A DNA stretch of 64,000 nt from Bacteroidales bacterium (GTDB taxonomy: Bacteria; Bacteroidota; Bacteroidia; Bacteroidales; UBA3824). Every line of letters begins with the position of its first letter. The stretch's first letter is position 1. Both the position numbers and the translations under genes were made by a program. The DNA lies in assembly GCA_017541145.1 (NCBI GenBank), contig JAFXZT010000041.1, positions 1 to 64,000 of the forward strand. Direction: 5' to 3'. The notes under the pieces are model-generated. The model had not been told where the DNA came from, searched no databases, and saw only the letters and a program-made list of their open reading frames with translations. This document shows, piece after piece, positions 1 through 8,425 of the stretch.

Positions 1-549
1 AATGAATTTTCGGACGAAGATTTGTTTCATGTTGTGATGTTGACTGACCTTACAACCCAAAAAGTATTTTATAAAAAATTGGCGTACCTTTACCTTGAGA
101 TGCCAAAATTCAATAAAACAGAGTCCGAATTAGATTCGATGTACGACAAATGGTTGTTCGTTCTAAAAAATCTTGCGAGGTTGATGGAGCGTCCGAAAGA
201 GCTTCAAGAAGTCGTTTTTGAAAAATTGTTCCGTCAAGCTGAAATCGCGATGTTCAGTGAAAAAGAATTTACCGATTACGAAGAAAGTTTACATAACCTT
301 TGGGATATCACCAACGCCATGAACGATGCAGAAAGCAAGGGTTTTGGAAAAGGCAAAGAACAAGGTTTACAACAAGGACGCGCTGAAGGACGTGCAGAAG
401 GATTACAACAAGGTCTGCAACAAGGACGTGCTGAAGGTGCACAACAGAACGCTATTGAAACTGCAAAACGTATGAAAGCTGAGGGTTTGGATATTTCTTT
501 GATATCCAAAATAACTCAACTATCCGTTGAAGATATCAAAAAATTGTAA
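1..549 (+). CDS. PD-(D/E)XK transposase-family (Rpn-like) protein, 5'-truncated by window edge
   Basis: The reading frame is open from base 1, so this is the C-terminal part of a longer gene whose start lies outside the window. It matches residues 148 onward of the complete copy at 2700-3641 almost residue for residue. The family (PF12784, related to Rpn recombination-promoting nucleases) has an N-terminal PD-(D/E)XK nuclease domain, which is the part missing here. The visible part is a helical region followed by a low-complexity tail built from GLQQGRAEG-like units, then a short helix ending in SVEDIKKL. The tail has more Q/G/R/E repeat units than the second copy, so its length has changed by slippage or recombination. 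An ATG gene starts 11 bases downstream. The family assignment is firm. Whether this copy moves DNA is unknown. Confidence 0.85.
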   Translation, partial: NEFSDEDLFHVVMLTDLTTQKVFYKKLAYLYLEMPKFNKTESELDSMYDKWLFVLKNLARLMERPKELQEVVFEKLFRQAEIAMFSEKEFTDYEESLHNLWDITNAMNDAESKGFGKGKEQGLQQGRAEGRAEGLQQGLQQGRAEGAQQNAIETAKRMKAEGLDISLISKITQLSVEDIKKL

Positions 550-560
550 TTAAAAAAATT

Positions 561-1721
561 ATGGGCGTTAAAGATTGTATGTCAATAGGTTACAATGCGG
601 TCTTTATTTACAACGGAGTCTCACCGCACACAATATCCTACGAGTTTGGGTACGGTATAGCTGATTGGAAAAGTTTTGTGGAGAATACTGAATTACGAAA
701 AACATTACAAGGTAAAGCGTTTAGTGCATATTTTTCTCAAGGCAGCGACAATTTAACGAAGGAATTTTTTAATTTATCAAGAGATATGCAAAATAAATTT
801 GTTTCTGATTTTCAGAAGTCAAAGTCATTCGTAAAATTTAAAGAACGTCCGGAGTTGTTGAATTTATGGAAAAAACTTCGCTCTAAAAATATGCCCGAAT
901 ATATGTATAAAGATGTAGAATTTTTGGAAAAATTAAATGTTTCAAACTTAGACATCAGCTATATTAATAGGACATTTTGCGATGATGAGATGTGTGAATA
1001 CTTGTATAAGTTAATCAAGGACAATAAGTTTGATACAAAACAGTTGCAAGCCTTGTGCGGTGATTTCGAACATTGCATTCCAAAAGACGGCGACGGATTA
1101 CTCGAACTTTTTGATTTTATAAAAACAGATAAAAATGCCGCTTTACAAAACAAAGCATACGCTTTTTATGATAAAAAATACAAAACTCTTAGACAAAAAG
1201 CAATCGATTATTTCGCAGAGAAAACACCTGATTTTGTTAATGCGTTTGCGCAAGAATTTGTGGCAAATATTACTGTTAATACGCTTTTTCATACTTATGT
1301 TAGTCGTACGAAATATTACAATAACGATAAGAAATTTATTTGTCGAGATATAGAGTCTTTTATTTCTGATTCATTGATCTCGTCAATAGCATTATATGAA
1401 AGTTGTTTTAGAAATGCTTTGAATTCATTAAAAACAACTTATAGCGATGGCAAATGGTCGACTTTGGGACTATACTTGGATGCGTTTTCTGGTATTAATT
1501 ATACAGCTCTATTAGATCCTTCAAAAGCTGTAGTTGAACGTTTTGCACGTGCATTTTATCAATCACTCTTTAATGTTTTAAAAAATGTATTGGTAAATTA
1601 TGCTGCACAATGGCGGACTAAAAAAGTACCATATATAAATGAACTTGGCTCACAAGCTTTTTTTGATGGGGTTGAAGTTTTTTCTGAGAATTATTTTATT
1701 AATTTATTTATAAATGATTAA
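561..1721 (+). CDS. Unknown protein, possibly an orphan polymorphic-toxin fragment
   Basis: I do not recognise this 386-residue protein. It has no signal peptide or clear membrane segment. Residues about 75-110 contain a pattern (a helix ending FVSDFQKSK, then RPELLNLWKKL) that resembles a linker I associate with Bacteroidota polymorphic toxins. This is inference from memory, not a domain hit. The first residues, MGVKD, match the few codons that follow the second Rpn-like copy (MGVKE at 3642), so the annotated start may be borrowed flanking sequence, and the ATG at 579 (MSIGYN) is an alternative. The gene is AT-rich and lies between two Rpn-like copies, 11 bases after the first and 11 bases before a membrane protein gene. 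A toxin-immunity pair with that neighbour is possible but unproven. Confidence 0.6.
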   Translation: MGVKDCMSIGYNAVFIYNGVSPHTISYEFGYGIADWKSFVENTELRKTLQGKAFSAYFSQGSDNLTKEFFNLSRDMQNKFVSDFQKSKSFVKFKERPELLNLWKKLRSKNMPEYMYKDVEFLEKLNVSNLDISYINRTFCDDEMCEYLYKLIKDNKFDTKQLQALCGDFEHCIPKDGDGLLELFDFIKTDKNAALQNKAYAFYDKKYKTLRQKAIDYFAEKTPDFVNAFAQEFVANITVNTLFHTYVSRTKYYNNDKKFICRDIESFISDSLISSIALYESCFRNALNSLKTTYSDGKWSTLGLYLDAFSGINYTALLDPSKAVVERFARAFYQSLFNVLKNVLVNYAAQWRTKKVPYINELGSQAFFDGVEVFSENYFINLFIND

Positions 1722-1732
1722 GAGATTGAAAT

Positions 1733-2620
1733 ATGAGTAGTTTGTATGTTAATATAGTCAGTTTCCCAATTTCGCGTTTGCTTATCTTTGGAGTGATTTT
1801 ATTGATTTTTCATTTGATTTATCCGTGTAATTATTCCATTTTTTTAGTTTTATTATGGATGTTAATGATTGCTATTAATTTGTGGAATAAAATATATAGT
1901 TCAAAAATATCAAGTATTATGTTTGTGTTTTTAGTTATAATATGCTCATTTTTGATTATTTTTTACTATTTAGTAAGGAATCAATCTGTGTATAGTTTTA
2001 AATGTATAGGATACTTTAATTATGACATTTATGCACATTATCATTATAATTATAATTTATTTTATTATGATGAAAATCAAGTATGCCATAATGTTTCTAT
2101 TGTTGAAAACCAACCTAATAAAGAGAATAATGTTTGTTTTATAATTTATGTTAATGGAGAAGATAATCAAATTGTAAATCAACAACCTACATCAATTGAT
2201 TTAGAGAAATACAAATACCCAGTGCCTTGTATTTCTAAAAATATAGAAGTTGGTAACGATTCTTATGAGTATGCAAAATATTCGCCTGATATTGCTTATA
2301 ACAGCTTTGGATTAAATATTGTGTTAACCGCATCAACGTATGATTCTTCTTATATTTCATTTTATGATTTGAAAAATAAAATACAATATATTGGACGAAA
2401 CAAATCAAATTTGGATACTATTTTAGTTTACTCCAACATAAATCCTGAGTTTTATACAGGTTGGCATATTTGTCCGGATAGTCTTTGTACTTCTGAAAAC
2501 TATGATAAAGTTTTAGAAGGTGGTTACGGTTACTTATTTCGTGGAAAAATTTACTCAAAGGAAGAAACCGAAAAATATTGGAATATCATTGAACAATATA
2601 AATTAAGATTAAACCAATGA
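1733..2620 (+). CDS. Unknown membrane protein with N-terminal transmembrane helices
   Basis: This 295-residue protein is not recognised. The first 80 residues hold about three hydrophobic segments (roughly 10-32, 35-50 and 58-81), and the remaining 210 residues are soluble and rich in Tyr, Asn and Asp. It starts 11 bases after the preceding unknown gene, so the two are probably co-transcribed. It is one of the most AT-rich genes in the window, with many ATA, TTA and TAT codons, suggesting a different origin from its neighbours. If the upstream gene is a toxin fragment, this could be a membrane-bound immunity partner, but no motif proves that. Confidence 0.6.
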   Translation: MSSLYVNIVSFPISRLLIFGVILLIFHLIYPCNYSIFLVLLWMLMIAINLWNKIYSSKISSIMFVFLVIICSFLIIFYYLVRNQSVYSFKCIGYFNYDIYAHYHYNYNLFYYDENQVCHNVSIVENQPNKENNVCFIIYVNGEDNQIVNQQPTSIDLEKYKYPVPCISKNIEVGNDSYEYAKYSPDIAYNSFGLNIVLTASTYDSSYISFYDLKNKIQYIGRNKSNLDTILVYSNINPEFYTGWHICPDSLCTSENYDKVLEGGYGYLFRGKIYSKEETEKYWNIIEQYKLRLNQ

Positions 2621-2633
2621 AAACTAAATCATT

Positions 2634-2665
2634 TTTGTAACAATAATCAAAATTATCTATCTTTG
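2634..2665 (+). promoter_or_regulatory. Bacteroides-type promoter for the complete Rpn-like gene
   Basis: A TTTG box at 2634-2637 is followed after 20 bases by TATCTTTG at 2658-2665. This fits the Bacteroidota housekeeping consensus TTTG, 19-21 bases, TAnnTTTG. The start codon at 2700 lies about 34 bases downstream. Confidence 0.75.
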
Positions 2666-2699
2666 CGTCAAAACATTGAACTAAAATACGTAGAAAATT

Positions 2700-3641
2700 A
2701 TGTCAAAATATCTTAACCCATATACTGATTTCGGATTCAAAAAACTTTTTGGAACAGAGCTTAATAAAGATTTGTTAATCAGTTTTTTAAACGCCTTGTT
2801 TGAAAAGTGTAACGAACTTCCGAAAGACGAAATCGAAGACGTAACCTATCTCAACGCCGAAAAATTAGGTCGTGCGTCATCGGAACGTCGTGCAATTTTT
2901 GACGTTTATTGTACAACAAAAAGCGGTTCAAAATTCATCGTTGAAATGCAAAATGTATTTCAACAATTTTTCAAAGACCGAAGCGTTTACTATTCGTCAT
3001 TTCCAATTCGTGAAATGGCAAGAAAAGATTCCAAAGAAGAACCTTGGAACTATGAACTTAGTAAAGTCTATACTGTAGGTATTCTGAATTTTGTGTTTAA
3101 AGATACTGAGGACGAAGGCAACGGAAATTTTAAAACCGTTAATGAATTTTCGGACGAAGATTTGTTTCATGTTGTGATGTTAACAGACCTTACAACCAAA
3201 AAAGTATTTTATAAAAAATTGGCATATCTTTACCTTGAAATGCCGAAATTTAATAAGTCAGAGTCCGAACTTGATTCGATGTACGATAAATGGTTGTTCG
3301 TTCTAAAAAATCTTGCCCGTTTGATGGAACGTCCGAAAGAGCTTCAAGAAGTTGTTTTTGAAAAATTGTTCCGTCAAGCCGAAATTGCGATGTTTTCGGA
3401 AAAAGAATTTACCGATTACGAAGAAAGTTTACATAACCTTTGGGATATCACCAACGCCATGAACGATGCAGAAAACAAAGGTTTCGGAAAAGGCAAAGAA
3501 CAAGGATTACAGCAAGGACGTGCAGAAGGTGCTCTGTCCGAAAAACTAGAAACCGCCAAACGAATGAAAGCAAAAGGTTTTGAAATACAGATAATTGCTG
3601 ATTTAACTCAATTATCCGTTAACGAAATTGAGAAGTTGTAA
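2700..3641 (+). CDS. PD-(D/E)XK nuclease family transposase (Rpn-like), complete copy
   Basis: A 313-residue member of the PF12784/Rpn-like group, proteins related to YhgA-type transposases that promote recombination. The N-terminus (NPYTDFGFKKLFG) is the family signature. A nuclease-like core shows Asp68 (IFDVYC) and Glu82-x-Gln84 (IVEMQN), the D...ExQ form of the PD-(D/E)XK motif. Residues 225-260 are helical, and about 265-280 form a short G/Q/E/R repeat (KGKEQGLQQGRAEG). A consensus promoter precedes it and a strong hairpin follows. The truncated copy at 1-549 is nearly identical except for its expanded repeat tail, so this is a recent duplication with two unrelated genes in between. Confidence 0.88.
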   Translation: MSKYLNPYTDFGFKKLFGTELNKDLLISFLNALFEKCNELPKDEIEDVTYLNAEKLGRASSERRAIFDVYCTTKSGSKFIVEMQNVFQQFFKDRSVYYSSFPIREMARKDSKEEPWNYELSKVYTVGILNFVFKDTEDEGNGNFKTVNEFSDEDLFHVVMLTDLTTKKVFYKKLAYLYLEMPKFNKSESELDSMYDKWLFVLKNLARLMERPKELQEVVFEKLFRQAEIAMFSEKEFTDYEESLHNLWDITNAMNDAENKGFGKGKEQGLQQGRAEGALSEKLETAKRMKAKGFEIQIIADLTQLSVNEIEKL

Positions 3642-3707
3642 ATGGGCGTAAAAGAATACCGCGCCGAGGTCGGAAAACGAGCAGTACTCAATGATTACCA
3701 AAGCTAA
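3642..3707 (+). pseudogene. Short 21-codon ORF after the Rpn-like gene, probable remnant
   Basis: An ATG directly follows the TAA of the Rpn-like gene and opens a 21-residue frame beginning MGVKEYRAEVGKRAVL. Its first codons match the start of the unknown gene after the first Rpn-like copy (MGVKD at 561). This suggests that the Rpn-like gene was once followed by a common sequence that now differs in each copy. It may be a leftover 5' end rather than a functional small gene. Confidence 0.3.
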
Positions 3708-3740
3708 AGCAACTCATTAGTTGACATCAAAAATATATAA

Positions 3741-3775
3741 AAAAGGTCGCCCGAAAAAACATCAGACGACCTTTT
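3741..3775. terminator. Bidirectional Rho-independent terminator
   Basis: AAAAGGTCG at 3741-3749 pairs perfectly with CGACCTTTT at 3767-3775. The minus-strand transcript has a run of six U after the stem, and the plus-strand transcript ends in UUUU then GCUUUU. It lies between the Rpn-like gene and the convergent rho gene and could stop both. Confidence 0.75.
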
Positions 3776-3806
3776 GCTTTTATAAGCTAATCTCTAAAAA
3801 TATATT

Positions 3807-5693
3807 CTAATAATCCTCTTCGTCATCATCGATACGCGGACGGCGCGGTTTGTCGGATGTTTCTTTGTGGTTTGAATAATAAACAGTGTTGTCTACTTCA
3901 AGCTCTTTTTTCATTTGATAAAGGAACATCTCATTGTTAGCAGTACCCTCCATTTCTTTCAGCAACCATTGCATAGCTTCTACAGAATTGCGTTCTGAAA
4001 TCTGATTTTTCCTAAGCGTCCAAATGATTTCAAGCATTTCCTTATCTTTGATAAGAAGATCGTCGCGACGTGTACTTGACGCATTGATATCCACTGACGG
4101 GAATATTCGCTTGTTGCTAAGTTTACGGTCAAGCTGAAGTTCCATGTTACCTGTACCTTTGAATTCCTCAAAGATTACTTCGTCCATTCTTGAACCGGTA
4201 TCAATCAAGGCTGTAGCAATGATTGTAAGCGAACCGCCGTTTTCGATATTGCGGGCAGCACCGAAAAATCTCTTAGGTTTGTGAAGCGCATTGGCATCCA
4301 CACCACCGGTCAAAACTTTTCCCGAAGCAGGTTGTACTGTGTTGTAAGCGCGTGCAAGACGTGTAATAGAATCAAGAAGAATCACAACATCGTGACCGCA
4401 TTCTACCATACGTTTAGCTTTTTCCAAAACGATGTTAGCTACTTTTACGTGTTTTTCTGCCGGTTCATCAAATGTAGAAGAAATTACTTCGGCTTTTACA
4501 CTGCGTTTCATATCGGTAACTTCCTCAGGACGTTCATCGATAAGCAATACGATAAGATAAACTTCAGGGTGATTGTCTGCAATAGAATTTGCGATGTCTT
4601 TCAGAAGAATAGTTTTACCGGTTTTTGGCTGAGCAACGATAAGACCGCGTTGACCTTTACCGATCGGAGCAAACATATCAACGATACGGCATGACAAGTT
4701 TTTCTCGTGACCGTTGCCTGTAAGGTTGAATTTCTCATTCGGGAACAATGGTGTAAGGTAATCGAAATTTACACGATCGCGTATATAATCAGGAGTTCTT
4801 CCGTTGATTTCCAATACTTTGATAAGAGGGAAATATTTCTCTGATTCTTTTGGCGGACGAATTGAACCTTTTACTGTATCACCGGTTTTCAAGCCGAAAA
4901 GTTTTATTTGTGACTGCGATACATAAATATCATCCGGAGAGTTGAAATAATTGAAGTCGGCACTTCTCAAAAATCCGTAACCGTCAGGCATTACTTCCAA
5001 AACGCCTTGATTTGTAATCACACCATCGGAATCGTAAATCGATGAATGTTTTCTACTGTTAACAACAAAAACCTGTTCTTCCGGTTGTGGTTCTTGAAAA
5101 TCAGAAAAATTGGTTTCTTGAGGCTGAGCGAATTCCGGATTCAGATTTTCGTCCAAACCGCTATTTTGATTATCATTTGAAACGTTGTTTTCTTGAATAT
5201 CAGCAGCCGGATTTTCATCAGGATTCTGCAAGTAAAGATCGTCTTCCGGTTTTATTTTCAAATCCTCTTTTTTGTCTTTTTCCTTAGCTTGTTCGTTTAC
5301 AGGCTCAGAAACTTTTTTTACAACAACCAATCTTCTGCGTTTTTCCTTAGGCTTTTGATCTTGATTTTGCTCTTGGTTAAATGCTTTAGGCGGCTCAGGC
5401 TGATTGTTTTGATTTTGCTGTTGACGTTCCGGTTTAGGTTCATTACTATTTTTTTTGTTATCCTTTTCAGCTCTAGGCTTTTTTGGATTTTCCAGAGGAG
5501 CATTTTCTTTAGGAGAGTTTTTTACGTCCTCTTTCTTTGAGTTAGCCGAAGCATTGCTAATTGCTTGCTCGTCCAAAATTTTGTAGACAAGCTCTTGCTT
5601 GGTGAGATTTGTCACCTTCTTGATGTCAAGACTTTTCGCAATTTCACGCAATTCGGAAACTAACTTTGTGTTTAGTTCTAGAATATCGTACAT
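3807..5693 (-). CDS. rho: Transcription termination factor Rho with disordered insert
   Basis: Hexameric RNA-dependent ATPase that ends transcription in the cytoplasm. Residues 1-45 are the Rho N-terminal helical domain. Residues about 46-215 are a low-complexity stretch rich in N, Q, E, K and P. The cold-shock RNA-binding domain is at about 222-298 ([11 protein letters not shown]). The ATPase domain has the P-loop AQPKTGKT (354-361), Walker B VVILLD (436-441), the Q-loop and GGVDANAL region, and the conserved tail with the SSTRRDDLL motif. The length of 628 is well above the roughly 420 residues of E. coli Rho because of the insert, which is usual in Bacteroidota. In B. thetaiotaomicron such a Rho insert is reported to drive phase separation. 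A consensus promoter lies about 190 bases upstream, leaving a long leader. Confidence 0.98.
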   Translation of the reverse strand: MYDILELNTKLVSELREIAKSLDIKKVTNLTKQELVYKILDEQAISNASANSKKEDVKNSPKENAPLENPKKPRAEKDNKKNSNEPKPERQQQNQNNQPEPPKAFNQEQNQDQKPKEKRRRLVVVKKVSEPVNEQAKEKDKKEDLKIKPEDDLYLQNPDENPAADIQENNVSNDNQNSGLDENLNPEFAQPQETNFSDFQEPQPEEQVFVVNSRKHSSIYDSDGVITNQGVLEVMPDGYGFLRSADFNYFNSPDDIYVSQSQIKLFGLKTGDTVKGSIRPPKESEKYFPLIKVLEINGRTPDYIRDRVNFDYLTPLFPNEKFNLTGNGHEKNLSCRIVDMFAPIGKGQRGLIVAQPKTGKTILLKDIANSIADNHPEVYLIVLLIDERPEEVTDMKRSVKAEVISSTFDEPAEKHVKVANIVLEKAKRMVECGHDVVILLDSITRLARAYNTVQPASGKVLTGGVDANALHKPKRFFGAARNIENGGSLTIIATALIDTGSRMDEVIFEEFKGTGNMELQLDRKLSNKRIFPSVDINASSTRRDDLLIKDKEMLEIIWTLRKNQISERNSVEAMQWLLKEMEGTANNEMFLYQMKKELEVDNTVYYSNHKETSDKPRRPRIDDDEEDY

Positions 5694-5888
5694 TTTTATG
5701 AGATTGGTTTTTATTCTATTTTTTCTTCAATTGGCTAATGGTCAAAATACGATGTGATATGCAAAAATTAAAAATCCACATTCAAATAAATTATCCAATG
5801 TGCCAAAATTCGTAGTATGTTAATTGATTTTTATAACGAGAAATGATTTTTCTCTATCGTAAAGTGAAGACTTATTCGTTTCTGTGTG

Positions 5889-5920
5889 CAAAAGTAAATA
5901 ATAAAAGTATCACTTCAAAA
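5889..5920 (-). promoter_or_regulatory. Promoter for rho
   Basis: On the minus strand a TTTG box (5916-5919) is followed after 19 bases by TACTTTTG (complement of 5889-5896), a full match to the Bacteroidota consensus. The predicted start near 5882 gives a leader of about 190 bases before the rho start codon. Rho genes are often autoregulated through their leader, so the long leader may matter. Confidence 0.7.
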
Positions 5921-5976
5921 TTTTTTCGCGCTTTTTTTCGAGTTATCTTTACCGTTACAGTATTTCTACTTTACTA

Positions 5977-6447
5977 TTATTCCCAACGTCTCAGTTCAAA
6001 ATTGTTCTCGAAATTGTCTACATAATAAACATCGGAAAATTCCGACTCGGTAGGCAACTCAATAATTTTACTCATATCAATTATTTTACGGTCGGGAATT
6101 GCGTTTGCTCTGCGGCGGTTGCGGTCGATGCACTCTCCCACTATCGAATTAAAGTAAAATCCAAGTATTGTATAACCCTTTCCTTTCAAAACTTCAAACA
6201 ACGGTTTGCGGTCTTGTTTTGTGATATTATTACTATCAACAACAAATGTAAGTCCTTCTTTTACAAAATTTTGCATTTGTTGTTGCTCTTTGCGGCGAAT
6301 TTTTCCGTCGTAACTTACAAGGGCTATATTTTTGAAATACTGATGATAAAAATATGTTTTTCCCGTAGCATGAATGCCAATCATTATAATTGCGGTCTTG
6401 GGTTGTGCCAAGATATTGTCGATAATTTCCAACTCGTGTGCTTCCAT
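5977..6447 (-). CDS. Small P-loop kinase-like ATPase (AAA_33 type)
   Basis: A 156-residue single-domain protein with a clear Walker A motif GIHATGKT at residues 24-31 and a later FVVDSNNIT segment, the position of the acceptor and Walker B strand in polynucleotide-kinase-like and zeta-toxin-like proteins. The arginine-rich stretch DRNRRRAN near residue 130 fits the lid of such kinases. The substrate cannot be told from sequence; nucleic acid 5' ends and small molecules are both possible. It is transcribed away from the MORN-like gene, with a 120-base divergent spacer, and reads toward rho. No antitoxin-like partner is adjacent, so I do not call it a toxin. Confidence 0.75.
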   Translation of the reverse strand: MEAHELEIIDNILAQPKTAIIMIGIHATGKTYFYHQYFKNIALVSYDGKIRRKEQQQMQNFVKEGLTFVVDSNNITKQDRKPLFEVLKGKGYTILGFYFNSIVGECIDRNRRRANAIPDRKIIDMSKIIELPTESEFSDVYYVDNFENNFELRRWE

Positions 6448-6530
6448 TTATTTGCTTTTTCAATTAGGTCGCTAAATTAATGTTTTTTCTCTAAATATAC
6501 TAATTATTTTTATGTTAGCACAAGATTTCG

Positions 6531-6538
6531 TAATTTTG
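6531..6538 (+). promoter_or_regulatory. Candidate -7 promoter box for the MORN-like gene and possibly the efflux operon
   Basis: TAATTTTG fits TAnnTTTG and lies 29 bases before the ATG at 6568. The matching upstream box is only T-rich, without a clean TTTG, so this is a moderate call. No further good promoter is seen before 7320, so the efflux genes may share it. Confidence 0.45.
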
Positions 6539-6567
6539 AACCGTATAAAAAAACAAAGACTAACAAC

Positions 6568-7293
6568 ATGCGTGAAAAAATAATACAAGATTTTCTTTCT
6601 CAGAAAGATTCAAGTTGGAAAAACAAAGAACTTGTAAACGGAAAATATATCGGTCAACTGAAAAAAGATAAACGTCAAGGCATCGGAATTATGTTTTACA
6701 ATGATAATTCCGTTAACTTAGGCTCTTGGGATATGAACTATTTCAAGCAAGGAACGATGTTGGCTGCCGACGGTACTATTTTTTCCGGTAATTATCTCGA
6801 TGACAAAACATTAACCGGTTCACGAATCGCCACCGACGGCACAATTACCGCCGGACGATGGGTTGAACAAAAACTTCAGGGACATTGCAGCATAAAATTT
6901 CCGGAAAACAACGACAAAAAATTGATAAGATTTTCGGGCGTTTTCAAAAACAATTTGCCAAACGGTATAGGAATGATGATTACCGAAGATAATTTGTTTT
7001 ACGGAATTTACGAAAACGGCAAACAAATTGCAAATGTCTCTGAAATAGACAATTCCGATGAATCTATAATCCGAAGAATGAAGGTTATAATTCACGAAAT
7101 TTTCGATGTTGACATCTCACGTATTTCGTTTGACGAGAATATAAAAAATTTCAAGGCAAGAATCAATGAATTTGTAACATTCTGCTGGAGTATCGAAGGC
7201 GAATTTGGCGTGATTCTCAACGTGGAATCAATGCTTGAGAAAAATACCTTTCAGGAAATTTTCCAAAGCATAAAAGATGTCAAAGAAAAATAA
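6568..7293 (+). CDS. MORN-repeat-like protein of unknown role
   Basis: A 241-residue soluble protein. Residues about 20-155 contain repeated Gly/Tyr-containing segments (GKYIGQLKKDKRQGIG, GIYENGK and similar) with the spacing of MORN repeats, short beta hairpins usually involved in membrane or protein contacts. The C-terminal 75 residues are helical and unassigned. There is no signal peptide. It ends 26 bases before the efflux adaptor gene on the same strand, so the two may be co-transcribed, but no functional link to efflux is evident. Confidence 0.65.
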   Translation: MREKIIQDFLSQKDSSWKNKELVNGKYIGQLKKDKRQGIGIMFYNDNSVNLGSWDMNYFKQGTMLAADGTIFSGNYLDDKTLTGSRIATDGTITAGRWVEQKLQGHCSIKFPENNDKKLIRFSGVFKNNLPNGIGMMITEDNLFYGIYENGKQIANVSEIDNSDESIIRRMKVIIHEIFDVDISRISFDENIKNFKARINEFVTFCWSIEGEFGVILNVESMLEKNTFQEIFQSIKDVKEK

Positions 7294-7319
7294 ATCCCAA
7301 ATCATTAGAAAAAACAAAA

Positions 7320-8420
7320 ATGAAATCTCCGGCTTTACTTACAACCGTGATTGTTGCCGCGTTAGCTCTGTCAGGATGTAACAATAATAATAACGAAAAA
7401 ACCAAAAACAATCACTACGAAACAATGGTGATTGAATATTCGGTACAAAACACTGACAGTAAATACACTGCAAAAATACAAGGCATTCAGAATGTGGAAA
7501 TCCGACCACAAGTAAGCGGCTGCATTACCGAAATAAAAATCGGCGAAGGTTGCCCCGTAAGCAAGGGACAAGTGATGTTTGTAATTGACCAAACTTCTCA
7601 CCGTGCGGCATTGGAAACGGCTTCGGCATCACTAAAAAGCGCGGAGGCAAAGTTGAATACTGCCAAACTGAATTTTGAAAGCCGTCAACAATTGTACAAA
7701 GAAAATGTAGTATCGGAATTTGACATGCTTTCGGCACAAAATCAGTACAAAGAAGCCGAAGCCACTGTAGCTCAGGCAAAAGCACAAGAAACAATTGCCA
7801 AAAACAATCTCAGCTACACCGAAGTAAAATCGCCGGTAAACGGAATTTCAGGCATGATTCCTTACAAAGTAGGAACATTGGTAAACAGCTCAATTTCAGA
7901 ACCTTTGGTAACAGTTTCGGATGACAGTTTTGTATATGCCTATTTCTCGATGTCGGAATCATCGGTTTTGGATTTTCAGATGGAACACAATGCCAACTCG
8001 CTCCACGAGGCTATAAAATATATGCCCGAAGTTCAACTCATACTTTCCAACGGCAAACCTTTGGGCTGCAACGGCAAAATTGATGCTATCAGCGGAACTG
8101 TACAAAGCAACACGGGTAGCGTAAATCTCAGAGCTAAGTTTCCGAATCCCAAACAGTTGCTAAGAAACGGTTCAACCGCACAAATCATAATTCCTCACAA
8201 TTTTGATTCTTGTATTGTAGTACCGAAAACCGCAACTTTGGAACTTCAGACCAAAATTTTCGTTTACAAAGTAGTTGACCACGAAGCCATCTTGACTCCT
8301 GTGGAAATTTCTAAACTCTCCTCGCCTACCGAATATTTTGTAACAGAAGGACTTAAACCCGGAGATGTAATAATCGCAAAAGGTGCAGGATTGGTAAAAA
8401 ACGGTGCTAAAATAGATTAA
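7320..8420 (+). CDS. RND efflux periplasmic adaptor (membrane fusion protein), lipoprotein
   Basis: Links the inner-membrane pump to the outer-membrane channel in a tripartite AcrAB-TolC/MexAB-OprM type exporter. Residues 1-20 are a lipoprotein signal ending ALSGC (Cys20). A biotinyl-lipoyl-like segment (about 55-85, VRPQVSG-type sequence IRPQVSGCITEI) leads into a coiled-coil hairpin (about 90-150, rich in Ala and Gln), then returns to the second lipoyl half (KSPVNGISG) and the beta-barrel and membrane-proximal domains. The length of 366 is typical. The pump gene starts 6 bases after its stop, so the pair is one operon. Substrates cannot be read from the sequence. Confidence 0.93.
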   Translation: MKSPALLTTVIVAALALSGCNNNNNEKTKNNHYETMVIEYSVQNTDSKYTAKIQGIQNVEIRPQVSGCITEIKIGEGCPVSKGQVMFVIDQTSHRAALETASASLKSAEAKLNTAKLNFESRQQLYKENVVSEFDMLSAQNQYKEAEATVAQAKAQETIAKNNLSYTEVKSPVNGISGMIPYKVGTLVNSSISEPLVTVSDDSFVYAYFSMSESSVLDFQMEHNANSLHEAIKYMPEVQLILSNGKPLGCNGKIDAISGTVQSNTGSVNLRAKFPNPKQLLRNGSTAQIIIPHNFDSCIVVPKTATLELQTKIFVYKVVDHEAILTPVEISKLSSPTEYFVTEGLKPGDVIIAKGAGLVKNGAKID

Positions 8421-8425
8421 CGAAA

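Noticed and set aside
276..509. Cys/Pro/Arg-rich minus-strand ORF opposite the Rpn-like repeat tail
   Set aside because: It is a mirror of the G/Q/R/E tandem repeat in the real gene, with no homologous pattern of its own.
5977..6447. Calling the small P-loop protein a zeta-type toxin
   Set aside because: It has the Walker A motif but no adjacent epsilon-like antitoxin gene, and the family also includes harmless kinases.
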